A stretch of DNA of 11,381 nucleotides from an uncultured Oscillospiraceae bacterium. GTDB lineage: Bacteria; Bacillota; Clostridia; Oscillospirales; Oscillospiraceae. The DNA lies in assembly GCA_900762005.1 (NCBI GenBank), contig CAAFEV010000330.1, positions 1 through 11,381 of the forward strand. The letters run 5' to 3'. This document shows, piece after piece, positions 5,931-11,381 of the stretch. The position numbers and the translations under genes were made by a program. The notes beneath the pieces are model-generated. The model was not told where the DNA came from. It saw only the letters and a program-made list of their open reading frames with translations, and did no database searches. Each line of letters starts with the position of its first letter. Positions within the stretch are counted from its first letter, which is position 1.

Positions 5931-6080
5931 CTACGTCATATCGCTGACGTACTGCTGGATGCCGTCTGCCGCCTTCTGCGCCGTCTGCCGAACCGCCGAC
6001 TGCTGCGGCAGCATCAGGGCAACCGCGCCACCCGCCGCCATACCCAGCGCAAGGGTGAACAGGAAAGATTTTACCTGCAT
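5931..6080 (-). CDS. Small YtxH-like membrane protein
   Basis: This 49-residue protein begins MQVKSFLFTLALGMAAGG, giving one membrane segment at about 4-25 with a small-residue GMAAGGAVAL face. The rest, PQQSAVRQTAQKAADGIQQY, is a polar, probably amphipathic helix. The layout resembles the YtxH/gas-vesicle-protein-like family (a glycine-rich membrane segment, then a charged helix), but it is shorter and the match is by eye only. The ATG at 6080 follows GGGAG at about nine bases. Longer readings up to 6164 lack a ribosome site. It is a single gene with a terminator behind it and lies back to back with pyrF. I did not find a convincing promoter in the AT-rich 6085-6180 stretch. Function unknown. 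Confidence 0.65.
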   Translation of the reverse strand: MQVKSFLFTLALGMAAGGAVALMLPQQSAVRQTAQKAADGIQQYVSDMT

Positions 6081-6154
6081 TTTCGACCACTCCCTTCTTT
6101 TTGTTAGCATTCCCGCACACAGCGTAAAAAAACGCCGTAAAACTGAAAATCGTC

Positions 6155-6183
6155 TTTGCAGCACGACTTTTTTATGGTATACT
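6155..6183 (+). promoter_or_regulatory. Promoter of the pyrF operon
   Basis: TTTGCA (6155-6160), a 17-bp spacer and TATACT (6178-6183), with TG one base before the -10 (an extended -10). RNA would begin near 6190, about 30 bases before the ATG at 6221. There is no room for a pyrR-type attenuator, so classic UMP-controlled attenuation is not visible here. Confidence 0.7.
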
Positions 6184-6220
6184 TAGCTTAGTAAATTCTA
6201 TGTCGTTTGGAGGCGATTTT

Positions 6221-7144
6221 ATGTCGATTGACGTATTGCAGGATAAAATTCGCAAGCGGAAAAACCCGGTAATGCTCGGTCTTGACCCGTATCTGCCGAC
6301 ACTGCCGCCCCACATTGTCCGCGAGGCGTTCGAGGAGCACGGGCAGACGCTGCACGCTGCCGCCGCCGCCTACGGACGCTTCTGCATTGAGCTGCTGGAC
6401 GCGCTTGCCGAGCTGGTGCCAGCCGTCAAGCTGCAAAGTGCCTGCTTTGAGGCACTGGGCGCAGAGGGCATTGCACAGATGCAGGCAATCTCCCATGCCG
6501 CCGCCGAGCGCGGCTATTATGTCCTAATCGACTCCATGCGCGGCGATGTCGGCTCCGTGGCGGAGATTTACGCGCAGGCGATGTTCGGCACGGTGCCCGT
6601 CGGTGAGTCAGCGCACAAGCTCTATTCCTGCGACGCGCTGACCGTCAACGGCTATCTGGGCAGCGACGGCGTGAAGCCCTTTCTGCCCTACTGCAAGCAC
6701 GACGGGAAAAACATCTTCCTGCTGCTGAAAACCTCGAACAAGTCCTCACGCGAGGTGCAGGATTTGCTCTCCGGCGACCGCGTGGTCTATACGGCAATGG
6801 CGGATCTTGCGTTGCGCTGGGGCGTGGAGCTGATCGGCAAATACGGCTACAGTGAAATCGGTGCCGTTGTCGGTGCGACCTTCCCGCAGACCATCAAGCT
6901 GCTGCGTGAAAAATACGACCGTCTGTTCTTCGTTGTGCCCGGCTACGGCGCACAGGGCGGCACGGCAAAAAATGTCTCTCTCGCCTTTGACCGCTTCGGG
7001 CACGGCGCGATTGTCTCCGCCTCGCGCAGCATCCTGACCGCATGGCGCAGCGCAGGCTCCGACGGCACAGATTATGTAAACCACGCAGTCGATGCCGCAA
7101 TAAAAATACAGAAGGATATCTCAAAATATACGGTAATTTTATGA
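6221..7144 (+). CDS. pyrF: Orotidine 5'-phosphate decarboxylase, type 2, with altered active-site lysine
   Basis: This 307-residue protein belongs to the longer type-2 OMP decarboxylases, which make UMP from orotidine 5'-phosphate in the last step of pyrimidine synthesis. Family landmarks are GLDP (20-23, with D22), VKLQSACFE (69-77, K70), ALTVNGYLGSDGVKPF (139-154), LLKTSN (168-173), VVGATFP (216-222), VPGYGAQGG (239-247) and the phosphate-binding SR at 268-269. The key DxKxxD motif, normally like DGKRND or DAKRGD, reads D104-S-M-R-G-D109: the catalytic lysine is Met106 (ATG at 6536-6538), one base change from AAG. All else looks intact, so the frame is under selection or only recently altered. 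The start at 6221 has GGAGG seven bases upstream; the ATG at 6200 would overlap that site. It overlaps the next gene as ATGA. Activity is doubtful. Confidence 0.9.
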   Translation: MSIDVLQDKIRKRKNPVMLGLDPYLPTLPPHIVREAFEEHGQTLHAAAAAYGRFCIELLDALAELVPAVKLQSACFEALGAEGIAQMQAISHAAAERGYYVLIDSMRGDVGSVAEIYAQAMFGTVPVGESAHKLYSCDALTVNGYLGSDGVKPFLPYCKHDGKNIFLLLKTSNKSSREVQDLLSGDRVVYTAMADLALRWGVELIGKYGYSEIGAVVGATFPQTIKLLREKYDRLFFVVPGYGAQGGTAKNVSLAFDRFGHGAIVSASRSILTAWRSAGSDGTDYVNHAVDAAIKIQKDISKYTVIL

Positions 7145-8166
7145 CAAAACTATTTTTAATCCGCCACGCGGAGGCAGAGGGCAACGTCTTTCGCCGTCTG
7201 CACGGACAGTACAATTCCACGGTCACGCCCAACGGAATGCGCCAGATTGAAGCCCTGCGCCGCCGCTTCGAGTCAATTCCCATTGATGCGGTTTATGCCA
7301 GCGATTTGGTGCGCACCTGCACGACAGCGGGTGCAATCTACAAGCCGAAGGCCCTGCCGCTGCGCAAGGACGCCCGTTTTCGGGAAATCTGCGTCGGCGC
7401 ATGGGAGAACATTCCCTTCGGCGAGCTGGATTACCGCGACCACGAAAGAAACTTTGCCTTTTCCCATTCGCCGCAGAGCTGGACGGTCGAGGGCAGTGAG
7501 CCGTACGCGGTCTACACCGCCCGTTTTTTACAGGGGCTGGAGGAGGTTGCGCGGCGGCACGACGGGCAGAGCATCGCGATTTTTTCGCACGGCATGGTGC
7601 TGCGCGGGTCGCTGTCAAAGCTGTTCTTCCCGAACGACAATTGCCCCGTCAAGCACGCGGAGAATACCGCCGTCTCCCTGCTGCATTGGGAAAACGGCAG
7701 CTATTGCTATGAATTCATCAATGACGCGAGCCACATCACGCAGGAGATTTCCACCCTCGGCAAGCAGCAGTGGTGGCGCGGTGCGGGCTGTCACGACTTT
7801 AATCTGCGCTACACCGACGCTGCCGCCGAAAATACGCCGCTGCTCCATGCGCTCGGAATTACGCCCCTGCCGGGCACCGCAGTGCGTATCGCCTATCTGG
7901 TGCAGGAGCCGGTCGGTGCCCTTGTCGTGCGGCGGGAGAATGCCGATTGCGGCGCACTGGACTTTTTCGGTCTGCTGCCGGAACATCGGCGCAGAGGGCT
8001 TTCCGCCCAGCTTCTCGGCGAAGCAATCAGTATTTTACGCGAATGCGGCTGCAAGACGATGCGTATCGTATCAGAGGTCACCGCCCCGGCTGCGCGGCAT
8101 CTTCTGGAGCAGTACGGCATCTGCGGCAATCCGCCCGTATTTGATCTGATTCCGAAAATCAAATAG
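7141..8166 (+). CDS. Histidine phosphatase-GNAT acetyltransferase fusion protein
   Basis: This 341-residue protein joins two enzyme domains. Residues 1-200 form a histidine phosphatase (phosphoglycerate mutase-like) domain: LIRHAEAEGN (6-15) with R8 and the phosphorylated H9, SDLVRT (54-59, R58), the acid/base region REICVGAWEN (81-90, E82) and SHG (149-151, H150). All catalytic residues are present. Residues about 215-341 resemble a GNAT N-acetyltransferase: a strand GALVV (259-263), LDFFGLLPEHRRRGLSAQLL (273-292) with the acetyl-CoA-binding R/Q-x-x-G-x-G/A loop at 284-289, and a terminal strand region. Substrates are unknown; cobalamin-type (CobC), sugar or nucleotide phosphates are all possible for the first domain. 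The ATG overlaps the pyrF stop codon as ATGA and has no good ribosome site of its own, so it is probably made by coupled translation. The frame is open further upstream, but that part overlaps pyrF. Confidence 0.85.
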   Translation: MTKLFLIRHAEAEGNVFRRLHGQYNSTVTPNGMRQIEALRRRFESIPIDAVYASDLVRTCTTAGAIYKPKALPLRKDARFREICVGAWENIPFGELDYRDHERNFAFSHSPQSWTVEGSEPYAVYTARFLQGLEEVARRHDGQSIAIFSHGMVLRGSLSKLFFPNDNCPVKHAENTAVSLLHWENGSYCYEFINDASHITQEISTLGKQQWWRGAGCHDFNLRYTDAAAENTPLLHALGITPLPGTAVRIAYLVQEPVGALVVRRENADCGALDFFGLLPEHRRRGLSAQLLGEAISILRECGCKTMRIVSEVTAPAARHLLEQYGICGNPPVFDLIPKIK

Positions 8167-8170
8167 CTTG

Positions 8171-8199
8171 TCATAGCCTCTGCCAAGCGTGCATAGGAT
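8171..8199 (+). promoter_or_regulatory. Sigma-E-like sporulation promoter of spoIVA
   Basis: TCATAGC (8171-8177), a 14-bp spacer and CATAGGAT (8192-8199). The -10 matches six of eight bases of the known sigma-E -10 (CATACAAT), and the -35 keeps the ATA core. B. subtilis spoIVA is transcribed by sigma-E in the mother cell, so position and sequence agree. The -35 is imperfect and no sigma-A alternative is apparent. Confidence 0.5.
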
Positions 8200-8230
8200 T
8201 TAGCACGAGACTGTGGGGGAGGCTATATTT

Positions 8231-9703
8231 ATGAGCAATATCTATGCCGACATTGCCAGACGAACAGGCGGCGACATCTACATCGGGGTCGTCGGGCCGG
8301 TGCGCACAGGCAAGTCTACCTTTATTAAACGCCTGATGGAAGGACTGGTCATTCCGAACATTGAGGATCTGTATCAGCGAGAGCGTGCCCGCGATGAGCT
8401 GCCGCAGAGCGGCTCGGGCAAGACGATTATGACCGCAGAACCGAAATTTGTGCCGGAGGATGCGGTGGAAATCACGCCCGACGGCACGGCGCGGCTGTCC
8501 GTGCGTCTGATTGACTCCGTGGGCTATATGGTGAACGGTGCCATCGGCGCGACTGAGGACGGCTTGCCGCGCATGGTGACGACGCCGTGGTTCGACGAGG
8601 AAATTCCGATGACCGACGCAGCCGAGCTGGGTACAAAAAAGGTGATGCAGGAGCATTGCAGCATCGGCGTGGTGATTACCACCGACGGCAGCGTCACGGA
8701 CATCCCGCGTGCGGACTACATCGACGCGGAAACCCGCGCTATCAGCGACATGAAGGCAACCGGTAAGCCCTTTGTGGTGGTTGTCAATTCCACGCAGCCC
8801 GCCGGCGCGGAGGCACAGGCACTTGCCGCGTACCTCGCGCAGACCTACGGGGTGAGCGTGTTTGCCGCGGACTGCCTGAGTATGCAGGAGGCGGAGCTGA
8901 AGGCATTGCTGCGCGAGCTGCTCTATGCCTTCCCGATGCGCGAAATGCGCGTGTTCCTGCCTGCATGGGTGCAGGCATTGGAGCTGGACAGTCCGCTGAA
9001 GCTTGCGCTCTATGAAGCTCTGCGCAGCAATGCCGACGCGATTTCGCGGCTTGCCGAGGCGGAGGCTGCCATCGGTGCCGTGGCACAGCTTGAGCAGGTC
9101 TGCGGCTACCGCATTACCGACGTGGACCTCGGCAGCGGTACGGTGAGCTGCGAACTGGAATTTAACGAGGGGCTGTTCTATCAGATTTTGGGGCAGCGCA
9201 CGGGCTTTGAAATCGAAAATGACGGGCAGCTGCTGTCGCTTTTGACCGCCCTTGCCGAGACGAAGCGGCAGTATGATAAAATCTCCGCCGCTCTGGAAGA
9301 GGTGCGTGCCACCGGCTACGGCATCGTAATGCCCTCCTCGGAGGAAATGCACATGGAGCTGCCGGAAATTGTGCGCAAGGGCAGCACCTACGGCATCAAG
9401 CTGCGGGCAAGCGCACCGTCCATTCATATGCTCCGCGCAGACATTAAGACGGAAATCAGTCCGATGGTCGGCGACGAGCAGCAATCTGCCGAGCTGGCGA
9501 ATTATCTTCTGGGCGAATACGAGGGCAATACCGAGAAGCTCTGGCAGAGCAATATCTTCGGAAAATCCGTGTTTGACCTTGTGAACGAGGGCTTGACCGG
9601 CAAGCTCAAGCGGATGCCCGACGACGCCCGTCTGAAGCTTAAGGACACGCTGACGAAAATCGTCAACGAGGGCGCGAACGGGTTGATTTGTCTTTTGTTC
9701 TGA
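8231..9703 (+). CDS. spoIVA: Stage IV sporulation protein A, spore coat morphogenetic ATPase
   Basis: This 490-residue protein is nearly the length of B. subtilis SpoIVA (492). SpoIVA hydrolyses ATP to polymerise on the outer forespore membrane and forms the base on which the spore coat is built, held there by the small protein SpoVM; cortex formation also depends on it. The N-terminal TRAFAC-type domain shows Walker A G22-P-V-R-T-G-K-S29, the SGSGKTIMTAEPKFVP segment (60-75), Walker B LIDSVGY with D95, and NSTQP (186-190). The middle and C-terminal parts are helical and end in GLICLLF, the membrane-targeting end typical of the family. The ATG at 8231 follows GGGGAGG; the start at 8213 would cover that site. 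It stands alone between a sigma-E-like promoter and a terminator. This is firm evidence that the host forms endospores. Confidence 0.98.
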   Translation: MSNIYADIARRTGGDIYIGVVGPVRTGKSTFIKRLMEGLVIPNIEDLYQRERARDELPQSGSGKTIMTAEPKFVPEDAVEITPDGTARLSVRLIDSVGYMVNGAIGATEDGLPRMVTTPWFDEEIPMTDAAELGTKKVMQEHCSIGVVITTDGSVTDIPRADYIDAETRAISDMKATGKPFVVVVNSTQPAGAEAQALAAYLAQTYGVSVFAADCLSMQEAELKALLRELLYAFPMREMRVFLPAWVQALELDSPLKLALYEALRSNADAISRLAEAEAAIGAVAQLEQVCGYRITDVDLGSGTVSCELEFNEGLFYQILGQRTGFEIENDGQLLSLLTALAETKRQYDKISAALEEVRATGYGIVMPSSEEMHMELPEIVRKGSTYGIKLRASAPSIHMLRADIKTEISPMVGDEQQSAELANYLLGEYEGNTEKLWQSNIFGKSVFDLVNEGLTGKLKRMPDDARLKLKDTLTKIVNEGANGLICLLF

Positions 9704-9719
9704 TTTTCATACGGTCAAA

Positions 9720-9754
9720 AAACCGCGCCTGCCCTTTTCAGGTAGGCGCGGTTT
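9720..9754. terminator. Shared terminator between spoIVA and the stomatin operon
   Basis: Arms 9720-9733 and 9741-9754 form a 14-bp GC-rich stem with one G-T wobble and a 7-base loop. On the minus strand it is followed by a six-T run and starts directly after the stop codon of the 43-residue gene, so it is a good terminator for that operon. On the plus strand the T-run is weaker (TTTGGTT), but the same hairpin can end spoIVA. Confidence 0.8.
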
Positions 9755-9756
9755 GG

Positions 9757-9888
9757 TTACTGCTGTAATACAATCAATAAAATCGCGCAGACAATCGCGA
9801 TGCCGAACAGGGTATACAGCGCGAGGAAAATCATTTTCCGGTTGCGCTCGGCTTTTTTGTCCGAGGGCTTGGTCGGTAGACGGCTCAT
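9757..9888 (-). CDS. Small single-pass membrane protein after stomatin
   Basis: This 43-residue frame begins MSRLPTKPSDKKAERNRK, a polar basic N-terminus, and continues as one membrane segment at about 19-41 (MIFLALYTLFGIAIVCAILL) before ending in QQ. The positive-inside rule predicts a cytoplasmic N-terminus. Its ATG overlaps the stop codon of the stomatin gene as ATGA. The AAGGA there is only one base from the ATG, so it is probably translated by ribosomes finishing stomatin. The gene fills the space exactly up to the terminator. No family is recognised. It may be an accessory subunit of the stomatin/NfeD membrane complex; that rests only on position and coupling. Confidence 0.65.
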   Translation of the reverse strand: MSRLPTKPSDKKAERNRKMIFLALYTLFGIAIVCAILLIVLQQ

Positions 9889-10775
9889 TCCTTAACTGCC
9901 TCCACGATGCCGCCGGCAAGGCCTGCAAGCCCTTGAATTTCAGACGGGATAATAATTTTTGTTGCCTTTCCGTCGGCAATTTTCTGCATCGCTTCCAATG
10001 CCTTGAGCTTGATAACCTGATCGTTCGGGCAGGCCTCATTGAGCAGACGCAAGGATTCCGCCGTGGCTCTCTGCACCGACAAAATTGCCTCTGCCTGACC
10101 CTCGGCTCGTAAAATCGAGGACTGCTTCTCCGCATCGGCACGGAGAATCGCGGACTCCTTTTCGCCCTCGGCAACCAGAATTGCGGAGTGCTTGGTGCCC
10201 TCTGCCTGCAAAATCGCCTGACGGCGGTCGCGCTCTGCCTTCATCTGCTTTTCCATGGAATTCTGAATGTCCTGCGGCGGCAAAATGTTTTTCAGCTCCA
10301 CACGGGTGACCTTGATGCCCCACGGGTCGGTTGCCTCGTCCAGAATCGAGCGCATATTGGTGTTGATTAAATCGCGGCTCGTCAGCGTCTGGTCAAGCTC
10401 TAAATCACCGATGATATTACGCAGCGTGGTCGCGGTCAGATTTTCCATTGCCATCATCGGCTGCTCGACACCGTAGGAGTAGAGCTTCGGGTCGGTAATC
10501 TGGAAGTAGACGACGGTGTCAATTTGCATGGTGACGTTGTCCTTCGTAATAACCGGCTGGGGCGGATAGTCGAGCACCTGCTCCTTCAGGCTCACGCGGC
10601 GGGCAATCCGCTCCACAAACGGAATTTTAAAGTGGATGCCGACCTCCCATACGGTTGAAAATGCACCCAGACGCTCGATGACATAGGCTCGCGATTGCTG
10701 CACGATGCAGATGTTTTTGATGATAACAATCAGAACGAAAAACGCGACGATGCCGATAATGATATAGGTTGCCAT
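9885..10775 (-). CDS. SPFH/Band 7 (stomatin/paraslipin-like) membrane protein
   Basis: This 296-residue protein is a stomatin-type SPFH protein, close to the QmcA/paraslipin layout. A membrane anchor at about 3-23 (YIIIGIVAFFVLIVIIK) is followed by the Band 7 domain (about 24-185) with YVIERLGAFSTVWEVGIHF, RRVSLKEQVLDYPPQPVIT, DNVTMQIDTVVYFQI and TLRNIIGDLELDQTL. A coiled-coil region follows with four 11-residue repeats of the type AILxAEGxKxS at 187-230, then QVIKLKALEAMQKIADGKATKIIIP. Such proteins oligomerise into large rings or scaffolds in the membrane and are linked to protein quality control and membrane microdomains. AAGGAGG lies eight bases before the ATG. It sits 42 bases after the NfeD-like gene, the classic NfeD-SPFH pair, and overlaps the 43-residue gene by 4 bases. 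Confidence 0.95.
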   Translation of the reverse strand: MATYIIIGIVAFFVLIVIIKNICIVQQSRAYVIERLGAFSTVWEVGIHFKIPFVERIARRVSLKEQVLDYPPQPVITKDNVTMQIDTVVYFQITDPKLYSYGVEQPMMAMENLTATTLRNIIGDLELDQTLTSRDLINTNMRSILDEATDPWGIKVTRVELKNILPPQDIQNSMEKQMKAERDRRQAILQAEGTKHSAILVAEGEKESAILRADAEKQSSILRAEGQAEAILSVQRATAESLRLLNEACPNDQVIKLKALEAMQKIADGKATKIIIPSEIQGLAGLAGGIVEAVKE

Positions 10776-10817
10776 TGCTGTATCCTCCTTTTAATTCGTT
10801 GTGGCGGAACGGGGCGG

Positions 10818-11249
10818 CTACTCTGCGCGCTTCACGCAGACCTTTGCGCCCTCAATGCGGACAATCGTAACAACGGCATCACGCTCGATGGGCGCATCGT
10901 TGTCACTGCGGGCGGACCACTCCACGCCGCTGATTTTCACCGCGCCCTTGCCGCGCAGGTTGTCAATGGCTTCGGTCACAACCGCCGTTTTGCCGACGTT
11001 ACTCTGTGCGTTGGTGGCAATTTTTTTCGGGGTAAAATACTTCCTTGCAAGCGGACGCAGACTGAGCAGCAGAAGTGCCGAAACGACGAGAAACAGCGTA
11101 ATTTGCAGCCATATCGGACCTCCGCACAGTGCGGCAATCAGCGCGGCAAGCGATCCGCCGATGAACCACGCGGAGACTAAGGCACTTGTTGCGGCCTCCG
11201 CGATTGCAAAAATGACCAGTGCGGCGAGCCATATCCATTCCATGGGCAT
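10818..11249 (-). CDS. NfeD-family membrane protein
   Basis: This 143-residue protein has the short NfeD layout. Two or three membrane segments at about 4-22, 26-43 and 46-65 are followed by a soluble OB-fold-like beta domain (about 84-141) with GKTAVVTEAIDNLRGKG, AVKISGVEWSARS and DAVVTIVRIEGAKVCVKR, the family signature. The N-terminal ClpP-like protease domain of long NfeD proteins is absent. NfeD proteins are encoded next to SPFH proteins and are thought to form a membrane complex with them. The ATG at 11249 is preferred because AAGGAGG lies nine bases upstream; the GTG at 11270 falls before that site and the ATG at 11243 is too far. It is the first gene of the three-gene operon with stomatin and the 43-residue protein. 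Confidence 0.92.
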   Translation of the reverse strand: MPMEWIWLAALVIFAIAEAATSALVSAWFIGGSLAALIAALCGGPIWLQITLFLVVSALLLLSLRPLARKYFTPKKIATNAQSNVGKTAVVTEAIDNLRGKGAVKISGVEWSARSDNDAPIERDAVVTIVRIEGAKVCVKRAE

Positions 11250-11281
11250 ATGCCGACACCTCCTTTTCACTTGATAGTATC

Positions 11282-11310
11282 AGTATGCCACAAGCAGGGC
11301 AAGAAGTCAA
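11282..11310 (-). promoter_or_regulatory. Sigma-A promoter of the NfeD-stomatin operon
   Basis: On the minus strand, TTGACT (11310-11305), 17 bases and CATACT (11287-11282), with TG one base before the -10 (an extended -10). RNA should begin near 11275, about 26 bases before the ATG at 11249. The DNA beyond 11310 to the window edge is AT-rich and holds no recognised gene. Confidence 0.75.
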
Positions 11311-11381
11311 TAGAATACAAAAATTACCGCACGGCAACAGCATTTACTTTTTCTGAGCCGAAAAAGAAAGATTTTCACGGC

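Noticed and set aside
5818..6120. N-terminal extension of the PLP-enzyme frame by 101 codons
   Set aside because: It would cover the consensus promoter, a terminator and the YtxH-like gene. The start at 5817 has a good ribosome site and fits the family length.
7042..7140. Upstream extension of the phosphatase frame into pyrF
   Set aside because: The RHG motif follows the ATG at 7141 at the normal distance, and the extension only overlaps the pyrF 3' end.
7247..8149. 300-codon plus-strand frame within the phosphatase-GNAT gene
   Set aside because: It is a shifted frame with Arg/Ser/Cys-rich content, and the overlapped frame has complete catalytic motifs.
8171..9484. 437-codon open frame on the minus strand opposite spoIVA
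   Set aside because: It is antisense to a full-length, clearly conserved spoIVA, has the His/Arg/Gln/Ala-rich composition of a mirror frame, and shows no domain or ribosome site. Long antisense frames are common in GC-rich genes.
11340..11370. CTTTTTC/GAAAAAG hairpin near the right edge
   Set aside because: It is a weak AT stem without a flanking gene in the window and cannot be assigned as a terminator.

Overview
This is a chromosomal segment from a spore-forming, fairly GC-rich member of the Firmicutes, most likely a clostridial lineage near Oscillospiraceae/Ruminococcaceae. The basis is a full-length spoIVA gene (so the organism makes endospores), a Gram-positive rpmH-rnpA-yidD-yidC-jag cluster, strong AGGAGG-type ribosome binding sites and sigma-A-type promoters. 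Most genes are GC-rich; promoter spacers and the DNA around the small regulator at the left edge are AT-rich. The exact species cannot be given from the sequence alone.

Layout. (1) 1-300: a small XRE-type regulator on the minus strand, with an AT-rich control region carrying two near-identical 15-bp repeats and overlapping, oppositely directed promoter-like signals. (2) 319-3500, minus strand: the operon rpmH > rnpA > yidD > yidC > jag, with a strong promoter at 3471-3500, an internal terminator hairpin between rpmH and rnpA, and a final terminator at 319-347. It makes ribosomal protein L34, the RNase P protein, the membrane insertase with its accessory factor, and an RNA-binding envelope regulator. 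(3) 3608-5880, minus strand: a two-gene operon with a consensus sigma-A promoter, encoding a PLP enzyme of the methionine gamma-lyase-like (aluminium resistance) family and an EamA/DMT transporter. (4) 5884-6080, minus strand: a 49-residue YtxH-like membrane protein with its own terminator. (5) 6155-8166, plus strand: pyrF overlapping a histidine phosphatase-GNAT fusion gene. (6) 8171-9703, plus strand: spoIVA behind a sigma-E-like promoter. (7) 9720-11310, minus strand: an NfeD-like protein, a stomatin/SPFH protein and a 43-residue membrane protein, forming a membrane-microdomain operon.

The genes are packed tightly. Four gene pairs overlap as ATGA and one as TAATG, so translational coupling is widespread. 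Three real genes are too short for a normal ORF cutoff: rpmH (44 aa), the YtxH-like protein (49 aa) and the protein after stomatin (43 aa).

No mobile element, CRISPR array, tRNA or rRNA was seen, and no stretch over 300 bases lacks a gene. I do not see a clearly new multi-gene system. The best leads are: pyrF has methionine where the catalytic lysine of the DxKxxD motif should be; pyrF is coupled to an unusual phosphatase-acetyltransferase fusion; a strong terminator sits inside the rpmH-rnpA junction; and the rpmH cluster lacks dnaA on one side and mnmE/mnmG on the other.
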